64,000 nucleotides of DNA from the NCBI RefSeq assembly GCF_030719215.1, contig NZ_CP120983.1:4154001-4218000 (forward strand), written 5' to 3'. The stretch is from Streptomyces sp. Alt3. Its GTDB lineage: Bacteria > Actinomycetota > Actinomycetes > Streptomycetales > Streptomycetaceae. Position 1 is the stretch's first letter, and every line of letters starts with the position of its first letter. Below are positions 50,210 through 59,600 of the stretch, piece after piece. The translations under genes and the position numbers were made by a program. The notes beneath the pieces are model-generated. The model saw nothing but the letters and a program-made list of their open reading frames with translations, did no database searches and was not told the DNA's origin.

Positions 50210-50917
50210 TCAGAACTCGTCGGCGCCGTTGCGCAGCTCGGGCGTCCAGTAGCCGGTCGCCCACTTCGCCGGGTCCACGGAGATGCCCTCGGCGCCGGGA
50301 GCCTTCACGATGGCCATGCCGGCGTTGCCCTGCAGCGTCACCGAGAAGTCCTTCACGGTCTCGACGTCCTCGTCCACACCGCCGTCCGACAGCCTCACGG
50401 CTGCGTACGCGGGAGCACCGGCGGCGAGGACGACCTGGTCCGCGGGCTTGCTCTTGTCGACCGCCGGCACGGTGCCACGGGCGTTCTCCAGGAACCTGAT
50501 CTCGGGGAAGCCCTGCATCAGGCAGCTGTGGCCGGAGGTGTTCCTGGCGGTCAGGACGATGTGGGTGTAGGGCGGGCCGTCCTGGACCTCGGCGCTGATC
50601 GTCAGGCCCTTGGTGGTGCAGGCCGCCACACCGCCGCCGCTCCCGGTCTTCGTGCCGCCCGCGGTCTTCGCGCTGCCGGTGGTCTTCGCGGTGCCCGCGT
50701 CGCCCGCGTCGCCGGCGTCCTGCGTCGCACCGTCGCTCGCCGTGGAGCCCGCGTTCTGCGCGGACTTCACGGCGGAGGCCGCCGCCGTGGAAACGCTCTC
50801 CGCCGGGCCGGCGGACTTCGTACCGGTGCCGTCCCCGTCGCATGCGGTGAGGGAGAGGGTGAGTACGGCGGTGGCCGCGGCGGCGAGAACGGTGGTGCGG
50901 GTGCGGAAGGTACGCAT
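50210..50917 (-). CDS. DUF4232-type lipoprotein
   Basis: 235 aa from the ATG at 50917. Lipoprotein signal peptide with lipobox L-T-A-C, then a long S/A/G/T/D-rich linker (about 30-100) and a folded domain of about 130 residues (C-T-T-K-G-L-T-I-S-A-E...R-N-T-S-G-H-S-C-L-M-Q-G-F-P) with a likely disulfide, as in DUF4232. Surface-exposed; function unknown. Convergent with the thioredoxin-NHL gene, only four bases between stops. Confidence 0.85.
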   Translation of the reverse strand: MRTFRTRTTVLAAAATAVLTLSLTACDGDGTGTKSAGPAESVSTAAASAVKSAQNAGSTASDGATQDAGDAGDAGTAKTTGSAKTAGGTKTGSGGGVAACTTKGLTISAEVQDGPPYTHIVLTARNTSGHSCLMQGFPEIRFLENARGTVPAVDKSKPADQVVLAAGAPAYAAVRLSDGGVDEDVETVKDFSVTLQGNAGMAIVKAPGAEGISVDPAKWATGYWTPELRNGADEF

Positions 50918-51126
50918 GGAGACTCCCCCGGAGTGGGACGAGGCGGTCGGCCGGTCGGGACCGGAGCGCCGGTGAGCTGCTGACATCCATGAGTCTGGAG
51001 CGCGTCGCTCACGTTCCGCTGCCGTCCCGCTGACGTCCTGCTGACGTCCGTTCCCCGGGCGCCCGCGCGGTTATCCCCGCCCTCCTCCGGCCGGGGCAGG
51101 GCGCCCGCGAGAGGGGCCGTGCCGGG

Positions 51127-53958
51127 TCAGCCCCCGTCGGTGAGCCGGCCGAGTGCCTGGGCGTGCCGTGTCAGGTAGTCCGCGCGCGCCGAGACCCGCA
51201 GGAGGGCCTCCAGGGCCCGTACGGCGCCTTCGTCGTAGCCGGCCCGTTCCGCTTCCTCGGCCGCCCGGTCCAGCAGAAGGACCCCCTCTTCCTCCTCGCC
51301 GAGTGCCAGACGGGCTTCACCGGACACGGCCAGCAGCAGGGACCTGCGGGCGGCCTCCTCGTGCTCGGGCCCCAGGGCGAGCGCCGTACGAGCGGATTCG
51401 AGTGCGTCCCCGGGGCGGTGGGCGACGAGCTGCAGCCGGGCCAGGTGCTGGAGGGCGAGCATCTCCGTGTGCCGGTCCTTCTCCTGCCGGGCCAGGGCGA
51501 CCGCCCCGCCACAGCCCTCCAGGGCCCTGTCGAGCTCACCCTGCCCGGCCTGGACGACGGCCAGGTTGATCAGGGCCGTCGCCTCACCCAGCCGGTCACC
51601 GGCCCGCCGTGCGAGGCCCGGCGAGCGTTCCAGGAGGGCGAGTGCCTCGGCGGTCCTTCCCTCTTCCGTCAGCACCCACCCCAGCAGGTTCAGCACCCTC
51701 GACTCGGCGTACAGGTCCTGTTGCGCGCGGGCGGAGTCGAGCGCCAGCTCGAGCAGGGGAGCCCAGCTGTCCCGTACCCGCCACACCACCTGCGGCCACT
51801 GGAGCAGGATGATCCGCCAGGCCCTGTCGTGCAGGCGGGCACTCCGGGCCGCCACGGCCGCCCGGGCCAGGTCGTCGCGTTCGGCGGCCAGCCAGTGCAT
51901 CGCCGCGGCACGGTCGGCGAAGTCCCGCACGGCGGCGGAGCGGTGGTCCTCCGGCAGTACGAAGCAGGGCTCGCCGCCCGGCTCGGCCGTGTCGGCGGCG
52001 GCGAGTGCGGTGGAGATGTAATGGTCGAGGACGCCGATCAGCGCCTCGGCCCCGGAAGCCGGGTCGAGACCGCGGGCGTACAGGCGCACCAGGTCGTGCA
52101 GCACCCAGCGGCCCGGCGCGGTCTCGGTGACGAGGTGCGCGGAGCCGAGACGCTCCAGGGCCGCCGCGGCGGCGACGGGATCGGTCCCCGCGAGAGCGGC
52201 GCAGGTGTACGGGTCGAAGTGGCCGCCGGGGTGGTGGCCGAGCCTGGCCAACTGCCGCACCGCGTCCGCCGGAAGCTGTTGGACGGTCAGCCGCAGAGCG
52301 GCCGAGACACCGGTGTCGTCCACGTCGAGGAACGTCAGCCGGCCGCGTTCGTCGGCCAGTTCGTCGGCCAGACCGGCGAGCGTCCACTGCGGGCGCCCGG
52401 CCAGCCGGGCCGCCGTGACACGCAGGGCGAGCGGCAGCCCTCCGCAGAGTTCGGCGAGCCGGCGCGCCGCCACCGGTTCGGCGAGGATCCTCTCCTCACC
52501 GAGCACACCGGCCAGCAGGGCCGTGCCGTCCTGGGGTTCGAGGGTGCCGAGAGGTACGGGCCGGGCCGCGTCCGAGGCGATGAGGCCCTCCAGCCGGTTG
52601 CGGCTGGTGACGAGGGTGACGCAGTCCGTACCGCCCGGAAGCAGTGCACGGACGGTGGCGGAGTCCCGGGCGTTGTCGAGGACCACGAGCAGCCGGCGCC
52701 GGTCGGTCAGGGACCGGAAGAGTGCGGCAGCGGCGCTCACGGACTCCGGGACGCGGCGCGGAGCGACGCCGAGGGCGAGCAGGAACTCACGCAGGACGTC
52801 GATGAGAGCGGGTTCGCCCGTCTCGCTGAACCCGCGCAGATCGGCGAAGAGCCGTCCGTCCGGGAAGGCGGCGGGGTTGTGGTGCGCCCACTGGAGGGCC
52901 AGCGACGTCTTTCCCACCCCCGCCGGGCCGGTGACCAGGCACACGGGTGCCTCACCTGCGGCCGCCCGTGTGAGCGCCGCCAGCTCGGCGCCGCGTCCGT
53001 GGAAGCCACGGGGGGCGCGGGGCAGCAGATCGGTGGGGTGCGGGGCCACGGAGGGACTGTGCGCGGCGGGGACACGCGGTGGGCCGGCAGCCGCGGCGGT
53101 TCCTGCCGCCGGTCCCGGACCGGTGGAGGACGTCCCCGGACCGGTACCGGGCCGCGACGCTCCGGGCGGGGCCGTTCCCGGGCCGCCGGCCGAGGCCGGG
53201 CCGGGCCGGGGATCGCCGCGAAGGATCAGCGCGTACGCGTCGGCGAGTTCGTGTCCGGGGTCGATGCCCAGCTCGTCGGCGAGCAGCCGTCTCGTGCGGT
53301 GGAACCAGTCCAGGGCCTCCGACTGGCGCCCCGCCCGGTACAGCGCCAGTATCAGGGCCGCCGCCAGCGACTCCCGCATCGGATGGGCGGCCGCTTCCGC
53401 CCGCAGTGCTGACGCGGCGCGGTGGTGCTCGCCGAGGTTCCCGTAGGCCCGGGCCAGTTCCTCGACCGTTGCCAGTCGTGACTCCTCCAGCGTGTGCGCC
53501 GCGGCCTGGAGCGGTCCTTCGGTGAACGCTCCGCCGAGCGCCGGGCCCTGCCACAGGGACAGCGCGTCGTCGAGCATGCGCACGGTGTCGGTGGCGCTGC
53601 GCTGCTGCCGTGCCAGCATCAGCAGTTCCTCGAACCGCTGGTAGTCCAGCAGGGTTTCCGGGACCCGGAGCACGTAGGCGTCGCCGAGCGTGACCAGCTC
53701 CACCCCGTACGCCTGGGCCTCCGCACCCGTCAGGAGGGCGCGGAGGCGTGAGACGTGCCCCTGGATGACGCCACGGGCGCGCGGAGGGGGATCCTCGCCC
53801 CACAGGGAGTCCGTCAGCCGGGCGACCGGGACGGGGGTGTTGGCCGACAGCAGCAGGGCGGCGAGCAGGCTGCGCCGTTTCGCGGGCCCGAGCGGCAGGG
53901 GCCCGGTGCGGGTGTCGACGGAGACCGTGCCGAGCAGCCGGAACTCCACGAGCGGCAT
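51127..53958 (-). CDS. SARP-type regulator with NB-ARC and TPR domains (AfsR-like)
   Basis: 943 aa from the ATG at 53958 (GGAAGGA site). Order: OmpR-type winged helix (about 1-95; F-R-L-L-G-T-V-S-V), BTAD domain (about 100-245), P/G/T-rich linker (about 255-320), NB-ARC ATPase (about 330-640; V-T-G-P-A-G-V-G-K-T-S-L Walker A, L-L-V-V-L-D-N-A Walker B), and C-terminal TPR helices (about 740-935). It is an AfsR-type large SARP; such proteins activate secondary metabolism. No kinase or target cluster adjoins it, so its targets are likely elsewhere. Confidence 0.93.
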   Translation of the reverse strand: MPLVEFRLLGTVSVDTRTGPLPLGPAKRRSLLAALLLSANTPVPVARLTDSLWGEDPPPRARGVIQGHVSRLRALLTGAEAQAYGVELVTLGDAYVLRVPETLLDYQRFEELLMLARQQRSATDTVRMLDDALSLWQGPALGGAFTEGPLQAAAHTLEESRLATVEELARAYGNLGEHHRAASALRAEAAAHPMRESLAAALILALYRAGRQSEALDWFHRTRRLLADELGIDPGHELADAYALILRGDPRPGPASAGGPGTAPPGASRPGTGPGTSSTGPGPAAGTAAAAGPPRVPAAHSPSVAPHPTDLLPRAPRGFHGRGAELAALTRAAAGEAPVCLVTGPAGVGKTSLALQWAHHNPAAFPDGRLFADLRGFSETGEPALIDVLREFLLALGVAPRRVPESVSAAAALFRSLTDRRRLLVVLDNARDSATVRALLPGGTDCVTLVTSRNRLEGLIASDAARPVPLGTLEPQDGTALLAGVLGEERILAEPVAARRLAELCGGLPLALRVTAARLAGRPQWTLAGLADELADERGRLTFLDVDDTGVSAALRLTVQQLPADAVRQLARLGHHPGGHFDPYTCAALAGTDPVAAAAALERLGSAHLVTETAPGRWVLHDLVRLYARGLDPASGAEALIGVLDHYISTALAAADTAEPGGEPCFVLPEDHRSAAVRDFADRAAAMHWLAAERDDLARAAVAARSARLHDRAWRIILLQWPQVVWRVRDSWAPLLELALDSARAQQDLYAESRVLNLLGWVLTEEGRTAEALALLERSPGLARRAGDRLGEATALINLAVVQAGQGELDRALEGCGGAVALARQEKDRHTEMLALQHLARLQLVAHRPGDALESARTALALGPEHEEAARRSLLLAVSGEARLALGEEEEGVLLLDRAAEEAERAGYDEGAVRALEALLRVSARADYLTRHAQALGRLTDGG

Positions 53959-54080
53959 TCCTTCCGGGCAGGACGCACCCGGGGTGAGGGCCCGGACAGG
54001 TGCCCAGAATATCGGGCCGCCGCCAGGCCGACGCACCGTCACGGACGCCCCCGAGAAGGGGCGGACGTCCGGCCGTCAGG

Positions 54081-54299
54081 TCACCGGTAGCGGCGCTCGT
54101 CCTCCGCGACGACCGTGGTGGGCGGCACCACCATGCGGCGGCGACGCGCGATGCTCACGTAGACGAAGACCCCGACGAGGCCGACGAGCATCATGATCCA
54201 GCCGACCAGGTCGACGTTGACGGTGTCCATCTCCCAGTCCGTCGCGAACGCCAGAATCGCCCCGGCACCGATCAGGAGAATGCATCCTCCGAGTCCCAT
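54081..54299 (-). CDS. DUF6458 small membrane protein
   Basis: 72 aa with two membrane helices (about 5-22, 30-50) separated by D-W-E-M-D-T-V-N-V-D-L-V-G, then a basic R-R-R-R cytoplasmic stretch. Matches the DUF6458 pattern of actinobacteria. Function unknown. ATG at 54299. Confidence 0.85.
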   Translation of the reverse strand: MGLGGCILLIGAGAILAFATDWEMDTVNVDLVGWIMMLVGLVGVFVYVSIARRRRMVVPPTTVVAEDERRYR

Positions 54300-54404
54300 G
54301 ATTTCCGCCTCCTCGACGGCCCGGTGAATCCGGGCCGGTGTACGGATCGCGTACCCGGCCCGGCAACAAGCATGTCCGTGAGGGCGGTTGGGGCGGTGGA
54401 GGGA

Positions 54405-55703
54405 TCAGCCCGCGAGGAACGCGGTGAGCGCGTTGGCCAGGAGGTACGGGTCGTCGGCACCGCAGAGTTCGCGCGCGCTGTGCATCGACAGGATCGCCAC
54501 ACCGATGTCGACGGTCCTGATGCCGTGGCGTGCCGCGGTGATCGGGCCGATCGTCGTGCCGCACGGCATCGAGTTGTTCGAGACGAACGTCTGCCAGGGC
54601 ACGCCCGCCTTCTCGCAGGCCGCGGCGAACACCGCGCGGCCACCGCCGTCGGTCGCGTAGCGCATGTTGACGTTGACCTTGAGGATCGGCCCGCCGTTGG
54701 CCACCGGGTGGTGCGTCGGGTCGTGCCGCTCGGCGTAGTTCGGGTGGACGGCGTGGCCGGTGTCCGAGGAGAGACAGACGGTCCCGGCGAAGGCCCGGGC
54801 GCGGTCCTCGTAGGAACCTCCGCGGGCGAACACGGAACGCTCCAGGACCGTGCCGAGCAGCGGGCCGTCGGCGCCGGTGTCGGACTGGGAGCCGTTCTCC
54901 TCGTGGTCGAAGGCGGCCAGCACCGGGATGTACGGGATCTCGTCGTCCGGCTGCCCGGCGACGGCGGCGAGCGCGGCCGTCGCGGCGTGCACCGAGAGCA
55001 GGTTGTCCATGCGCGGACCGGCGAGCAGCTCACGATCACGGCCCAGGTAGGCCGGGGGCTCGACGGGGTGCGGCATGAGGTCCCAGCCGGTGATCTCCGC
55101 GGGGTCGACGCCCGCCTCCTCGGCGACGAAACGGATGAGGTCGCCCTCCTCGACCTCACCGAGTCCCCAGATCGGCTGCATGTGCTTCTGCCGGTCGAGC
55201 TTGAGGCCGTCGGGGTTGGCGGACCTGTCCAGGTGCACGGCGAGCTGGGGCACCCGCAGCAGCGGCCGGTCGATGTTCACCAGCCGGTGCGTCCCGTCAC
55301 GGAGGGAGATCCGGCCGGCCAGTCCCAGGTCCCGGTCGAGCCAGGTGTTCAGGAGTGTCCCGCCGTAGATCTCGACGGCGACCTGGCGCCAGCCCTGCGC
55401 GCCGGTGTCGGGCAGGGGCTTGACCCGCAGGTTGGGGGAGTCGGTGTGGGCCCCCACGATCCGGAACGGGGTGTGGGCGTCCGCGCCCTCCGGCACGTAC
55501 CAGGCGACGATCGCGCCGCCCCGCAGGACGTACTTCCCGCCCTTGGAGCCGTCCCACGCGTCCGTCTCCTCGACCTGCCGGAAACCGGCCTTCTCCAGCC
55601 TCGCGGCGGCGGTGGCCACGGCGTGGTACGGGGAGGGGCTGGCCATCAGGAAAGCCATCAGATCGTCGGTGTGCCCGCGGTCGAAGCGGAGGGGAGAGCT
55701 CAT
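54405..55703 (-). CDS. apeB: M18 family aspartyl aminopeptidase
   Basis: 432 aa from the ATG at 55703, judged leaderless. Metallopeptidase motifs: G-A-H-T-D-S-P (about 86-92; metal His), D-R-E-L-L-A-G-P-R-M-D-N (metal Asp), F-D-H-E-E-N-G-S (catalytic and metal Glu), and C-terminal M-H-S-A-R-E (metal His). Cytosolic dodecameric zinc enzymes removing acidic N-terminal residues. The symbol is the generic family name. Confidence 0.92.
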   Translation of the reverse strand: MSSPLRFDRGHTDDLMAFLMASPSPYHAVATAAARLEKAGFRQVEETDAWDGSKGGKYVLRGGAIVAWYVPEGADAHTPFRIVGAHTDSPNLRVKPLPDTGAQGWRQVAVEIYGGTLLNTWLDRDLGLAGRISLRDGTHRLVNIDRPLLRVPQLAVHLDRSANPDGLKLDRQKHMQPIWGLGEVEEGDLIRFVAEEAGVDPAEITGWDLMPHPVEPPAYLGRDRELLAGPRMDNLLSVHAATAALAAVAGQPDDEIPYIPVLAAFDHEENGSQSDTGADGPLLGTVLERSVFARGGSYEDRARAFAGTVCLSSDTGHAVHPNYAERHDPTHHPVANGGPILKVNVNMRYATDGGGRAVFAAACEKAGVPWQTFVSNNSMPCGTTIGPITAARHGIRTVDIGVAILSMHSARELCGADDPYLLANALTAFLAG

Positions 55704-55710
55704 GTTCTTC

Positions 55711-55716
55711 ACTGTA
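55711..55716 (-). promoter_or_regulatory. -10 element (TACAGT) for leaderless aminopeptidase gene
   Basis: On the minus strand TACAGT is followed by seven bases and the ATG. Confidence 0.5.
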
Positions 55717-55895
55717 ACGACGGTCGAGGTGGACGTTTCACGCCGTCCGGCGCCCGTAGCCGTCCGGCGTCCGGAAAGCACCGGCCGGGTGCTCCCCCGC
55801 CAGGCGGCTCGCGGGGCTTCACCCGTGCCCTGTCGCCCTTCCGTACCTGGCCGCGGGCGGCTCGGGCGAACAGGGCCCCGATGTCCCGGTGACAG

Positions 55896-55933
55896 AGGTC
55901 CGGCCCGCCCCCTGCGAGGGGCGGGCCGGACCT
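55896..55933. terminator. Hairpin after acyl-CoA dehydrogenase gene
   Basis: 16-bp exact arms (55896-55911, 55918-55933), loop CTGCGA, 38 bases after the stop of the minus-strand dehydrogenase. Confidence 0.85.
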
Positions 55934-55970
55934 GGTTCCGTGCGAAGAGCTGCGAAGAGCGTGGAGCGGA

Positions 55971-57797
55971 CTAGAAGGCGGCCTCGTCCAGCTCCATCAG
56001 AGAGTTGTCGACGGTCTCGGCGAGCGCGCGCTCGGCGGAGACGCCCGGCAGGATGTCGGAGGCGAAGAACTTCGCCGCGGCGATCTTGCCCCGGTAGAAG
56101 GCGGCGTCCTTGGCGGAGGCGTTGCGCAGCTTCTCGGAGGCCACGACGGCGCCCTTGAGCAGCAGGTATCCGACGACGACGTCACCGGAGGCCATCAGCA
56201 GGCGGGTGGTGTTGAGGCCGACCTTGTAGATGTTCTTGACGTCCTCACCGGTCGCGGTGAGGTCGGTGATCATCGTGCCGACGATCGCCTCCAGGTCCAC
56301 CGCGGCCTTGGCGAGGTTGTCCAGCGAGCCGGACAGCTCCTCGTCGCCCTGGGCGCCCGCGAGGAACTTCTTGATCTCCTCGGAGAGGGCGTTCAGCGAG
56401 GCGCCCTGGTCGCGGACGATCTTCCGGAAGAAGAAGTCCTGGCCCTGGATCGCCGTCGTGCCCTCGTACAGGGTGTCGATCTTGGCGTCACGGATGTACT
56501 GCTCGACCGGGTACTCCTGGAGGTAGCCGGAGCCGCCGAAGGTCTGGAGCGACTGCGCGAGCTGCTCGTAGGACTTCTCGGAGCCGTAGCCCTTCACGAT
56601 CGGGAGCAGCAGGTCGTTCAGGCCGTTGAGCGCCTTGGCGTCCTCGCCCGCGGCCTCCTTCACCTGGATCGCGTCCTGCACGGTGGCGGTGTACAGCACG
56701 AGGGAGCGCATGCCCTCGGCGTACGCCTTCTGCGTCATGAGCGAGCGGCGTACGTCGGGGTGGTGCGTGATGGTGACCTTGGGAGCCGTCTTGTCCATGA
56801 ACTGCGACAGGTCGGTGCCCTGGACGCGCTCCTTGGCGTACTCCAGCGCGTTGAGGTAGCCCGTGGAGAGCGCCGCGATGGCCTTCGTGCCGACCATCAT
56901 GCGGGCGAACTCGATGATGCGGAACATCTGGCGGATGCCGTCGTGCTTGTCGCCGATCAGCCAGCCCTTGGCGGGGTGCTGGTCGCCGAAGGTCATCTCG
57001 CAGGTGTTCGAGGCCTTGAGGCCCATCTTGTGCTCGACGTTCGTCGCGTACACGCCGTTGCGCGCACCGAGCTCGCCGGTGGTCCAGTCGAAGTGGAACT
57101 TCGGGACCAGGAAGAGGGAGAGTCCCTTGGTGCCCGGGCCCGCGCCCTCGGGGCGTGCCAGGACGTAGTGGAGGATGTTCTCGGACATGTCGTGCTCGCC
57201 CGAGGTGATGAAGCGCTTCACACCCTCGATGTGCCAGGAGCCGTCCTCCTGCTCGACCGCCTTCGTGCGGCCGGCGCCCACGTCCGAGCCGGCGTCCGGC
57301 TCGGTGAGCACCATCGTCGAGCCCCACTGCTTCTCGACGGCGATCTCGGCGACCTTCTTCTGCGCCTCGTTGCCCTCGTCGAAGAGGATGCCGGCGAACG
57401 CGGGGCCGGAGGAGTACATCCAGACCGCCGGGTTGGAGCCGAGCAGCAGCTCCGCGTAACCCCAGATCAGGGAGCGCGGGGAGGTGGTGCCGCCGATCTC
57501 CTCGGGAAGGCCCAGGCGCCAGTACTCGGAGTCCATGAACGCCTGGTACGACTTCTTGAAGGAAGCCGGGACCGGAGCGGTGTTGGTCTCGGGGTCGAAG
57601 ACCGGCGGGTTGCGGTCGGCGTCGGCGTACGAGTCGGCGAGCTCGTTCTCGGCGAGGCGGGTGACCTCGTCCAGGATGCTCTTCGCGGTGTCGACGTCCA
57701 TCTCCGCGAACGGGCCCGTGCCGTACAGCTTGTCGCGCCCGAGCACCTCGAAGAGGTTGAACTCGATGTCGCGGAGATTCGACTTGTAGTGCCCCAT
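55971..57797 (-). CDS. Acyl-CoA dehydrogenase, long FadE5-like type
   Basis: 608 aa, longer than the usual 380-aa ACADs because of N- and C-terminal extensions seen in FadE5/ACAD9-like groups. FAD-binding T-E-P-D-A-G-S-D-V and K-R-F-I-T-S-G, catalytic Glu region D-T-L-Y-E-G-T-T-A-I-Q-G-Q-D-F (about 440-454), and a C-terminal helical domain. Oxidises acyl-CoA to enoyl-CoA in beta-oxidation. ATG at 57797. Substrate length cannot be told. Terminator directly downstream. Confidence 0.94.
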   Translation of the reverse strand: MGHYKSNLRDIEFNLFEVLGRDKLYGTGPFAEMDVDTAKSILDEVTRLAENELADSYADADRNPPVFDPETNTAPVPASFKKSYQAFMDSEYWRLGLPEEIGGTTSPRSLIWGYAELLLGSNPAVWMYSSGPAFAGILFDEGNEAQKKVAEIAVEKQWGSTMVLTEPDAGSDVGAGRTKAVEQEDGSWHIEGVKRFITSGEHDMSENILHYVLARPEGAGPGTKGLSLFLVPKFHFDWTTGELGARNGVYATNVEHKMGLKASNTCEMTFGDQHPAKGWLIGDKHDGIRQMFRIIEFARMMVGTKAIAALSTGYLNALEYAKERVQGTDLSQFMDKTAPKVTITHHPDVRRSLMTQKAYAEGMRSLVLYTATVQDAIQVKEAAGEDAKALNGLNDLLLPIVKGYGSEKSYEQLAQSLQTFGGSGYLQEYPVEQYIRDAKIDTLYEGTTAIQGQDFFFRKIVRDQGASLNALSEEIKKFLAGAQGDEELSGSLDNLAKAAVDLEAIVGTMITDLTATGEDVKNIYKVGLNTTRLLMASGDVVVGYLLLKGAVVASEKLRNASAKDAAFYRGKIAAAKFFASDILPGVSAERALAETVDNSLMELDEAAF

Positions 57798-57955
57798 GGG
57801 AAGGCTCCGTAATCAATAGCAGTGGCGCGCAGCGCCCCGTGGAGGAGTGAGGGTCGGGCGGCGGACGGCCTGGCGTGGGTGTGTCACCTGACCCGTACGA
57901 TGATGCTACCCGCCAGTAATAAGACGCAACCCCTCAAGCCAGAGATGTGTCCGAT

Positions 57956-57961
57956 TACTCT
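57956..57961 (+). promoter_or_regulatory. -10 element (TACTCT) for leaderless SseB-like gene
   Basis: Seven bases separate TACTCT from the ATG at 57969. Confidence 0.5.
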
Positions 57962-57968
57962 TTGCGGC

Positions 57969-58406
57969 ATGTATGGCTACGACCAGAACCCGGGCACACA
58001 GCAGCAGATGGGCGGCTACGGCGAGCAGCCGTTGTACCCCGAGCCCTCGCCGCCGTCCCTGGCCGACGCGGTACGGGCCTTCACGACCGGATCGCTGTCC
58101 GCGGAGGACTTCCAGCAGATCTTCGCCACGGCGAAGGTCTACTGCCCGCGCGGCGACAACCCCGGCTTCCTGGCGCTCCACAACACCCAGCAGCCGGTGA
58201 TCCCCATGTTCACCACGCTCAAGGAGCTCCGGAGGTACGCGGGCAAGGAGTCCAAGTACTTCGTGATCACCGGGGCCGAGGTGATCGACCTGCTGCCGAC
58301 CGGCTACGGCTTCGTCCTGGACATGGAGGGCGACCACCGCATGGTCTTCGACGCCAAGGCGGTCGAGCAGATGGTGGACTTCGCGATGCGCCGTATGTAC
58401 GGCTGA
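57969..58406 (+). CDS. SseB-like domain protein
   Basis: 145 aa from the ATG at 57969. N-terminal G/Q/Y/P-rich segment (about 1-28), then an SseB N-terminal-type domain: A-F-T-T-G-S-L-S-A-E-D-F, F-L-A-L-H, P-V-I-P-M-F-T-T-L-K-E-L-R-R-Y and D-L-L-P-T-G-Y-G-F-V-L-D. Role unknown in streptomycetes. Divergent from the acyl-CoA dehydrogenase gene. Confidence 0.85.
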   Translation: MYGYDQNPGTQQQMGGYGEQPLYPEPSPPSLADAVRAFTTGSLSAEDFQQIFATAKVYCPRGDNPGFLALHNTQQPVIPMFTTLKELRRYAGKESKYFVITGAEVIDLLPTGYGFVLDMEGDHRMVFDAKAVEQMVDFAMRRMYG

Positions 58407-58431
58407 GGGCGTACGTCGCCCGAGCAGGCCC

Positions 58432-58462
58432 GAGGACCCGCACCGTTCCGGTGCGGGTCCTC
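58432..58462. terminator. Hairpin after SseB-like gene
   Basis: 14-bp exact arms (58432-58445, 58449-58462), loop TTC, followed by GTTGCTGT; 26 bases after the stop. Confidence 0.88.
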
Positions 58463-58554
58463 GTTGCTGTGCGGCGGGCGGGAATGGATACCGCCTTGCA
58501 AGATGTTCACCGTTCAACTAAATTGGGATCAGAAGACTCCCGGAGGTGGCTCCC

Positions 58555-59511
58555 ATGCCCGCAGTGACCGTCGAAAACCCGCTGACCCTGCCCAAGGTCG
58601 CCGCCCCGGCCGATGCCGTGGCCCGCCCCGTGCTGACCGTCACGACCGCGCCCAGCGGTTTCGAGGGGGAGGGGTTCCCGGTGCGGCGCGCCTTCGCCGG
58701 GATCAACTACCGGCACCTCGACCCGTTCATCATGATGGACCAGATGGGTGAGGTGGAGTACGCCGCCGGCGAGCCGAAGGGAACCCCCTGGCACCCGCAC
58801 CGCGGCTTCGAGACCGTCACGTACATCATCGACGGGAGCTTCATCCACAAGGACAGCCACGGCGGTGGCGGTGCCATCGAGAACGGCGACACCCAGTGGA
58901 TGACGGCCGGCTCCGGTCTCCTGCACATCGAGACGCCGCCCGAGGCGCTGGTCATGTCCGGTGGTCTCTTCCACGGCCTCCAGCTCTGGGTGAACCTGCC
59001 CAAGGCCGACAAGATGATGGCGCCCCGCTACCAGGACATCCGCGGTGGCCAGGTCCAGCTCCTCGCCTCCCCGGACGGCGGCGCGCTGCTCCGCGTCATC
59101 GCCGGTGACCTGGACGGACACGAGGGCCCGGGCATCACGCACACCCCGATCACCATGGTCCACGCCACGGTCCGTCCGGGTGCCGAGGTGACCCTGGCCT
59201 GGCGCGAGGACTTCAACGGCCTCGCGTACGTCCTCGCCGGGCGCGGCAGCGTCGGCGCGGAGCGCCGCCCCGTCCACATCGGGCAGACCGCCGTCTTCGG
59301 CAAGGGGTCCTCGCTGACCGTCCGTGCCGACGAGTCGCAGGACGGCAACACCCCCGACCTGGAGGTCGTGCTGCTCGGCGGACGCCCGATCCGTGAGCCG
59401 ATGGCGCACTACGGGCCGTTCGTGATGAACACCCAGGACGAGCTCAAGCAGGCCTTCGAGGACTTCCAGGCCGGACGCCTCGGAAAGGTCCCGGCCGTCC
59501 ACGGCATGTGA
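58555..59511 (+). CDS. Pirin family protein
   Basis: 318 aa from the ATG at 58555 (GGAGGTG site). Bicupin with the N-terminal pirin metal site P-F-I-M-M-D-Q-M-G...W-H-P-H-R-G-F-E-T-V-T-Y, then H-x-D-S-x-G and a C-terminal pirin_C domain. Known functions include quercetinase activity and redox-linked transcription coregulation; here undetermined. The short promoter region (58508-58535) is A/T-rich with TTCAACTAAATTG, which looks like a MarR-type half palindrome. Confidence 0.92.
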   Translation: MPAVTVENPLTLPKVAAPADAVARPVLTVTTAPSGFEGEGFPVRRAFAGINYRHLDPFIMMDQMGEVEYAAGEPKGTPWHPHRGFETVTYIIDGSFIHKDSHGGGGAIENGDTQWMTAGSGLLHIETPPEALVMSGGLFHGLQLWVNLPKADKMMAPRYQDIRGGQVQLLASPDGGALLRVIAGDLDGHEGPGITHTPITMVHATVRPGAEVTLAWREDFNGLAYVLAGRGSVGAERRPVHIGQTAVFGKGSSLTVRADESQDGNTPDLEVVLLGGRPIREPMAHYGPFVMNTQDELKQAFEDFQAGRLGKVPAVHGM

Positions 59512-59600
59512 CCCGTCGCGCTCGACGTACGGGTGACGGACCGTCACCCGTACGCCCGTGCGGGAGGGACACCGCTCCCGGCCCGTGATCGGGTGGGAGG

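Noticed and set aside
51163..53412. A 749-codon plus-strand open frame
   Set aside because: Antisense of the SARP regulator; G/R/Q-rich with no domain, whereas the minus strand shows full motif order.
55734..55747. Fourth parS (GTTTCACGCCG...)
   Set aside because: Only the left half matches; the right half lacks the palindrome.
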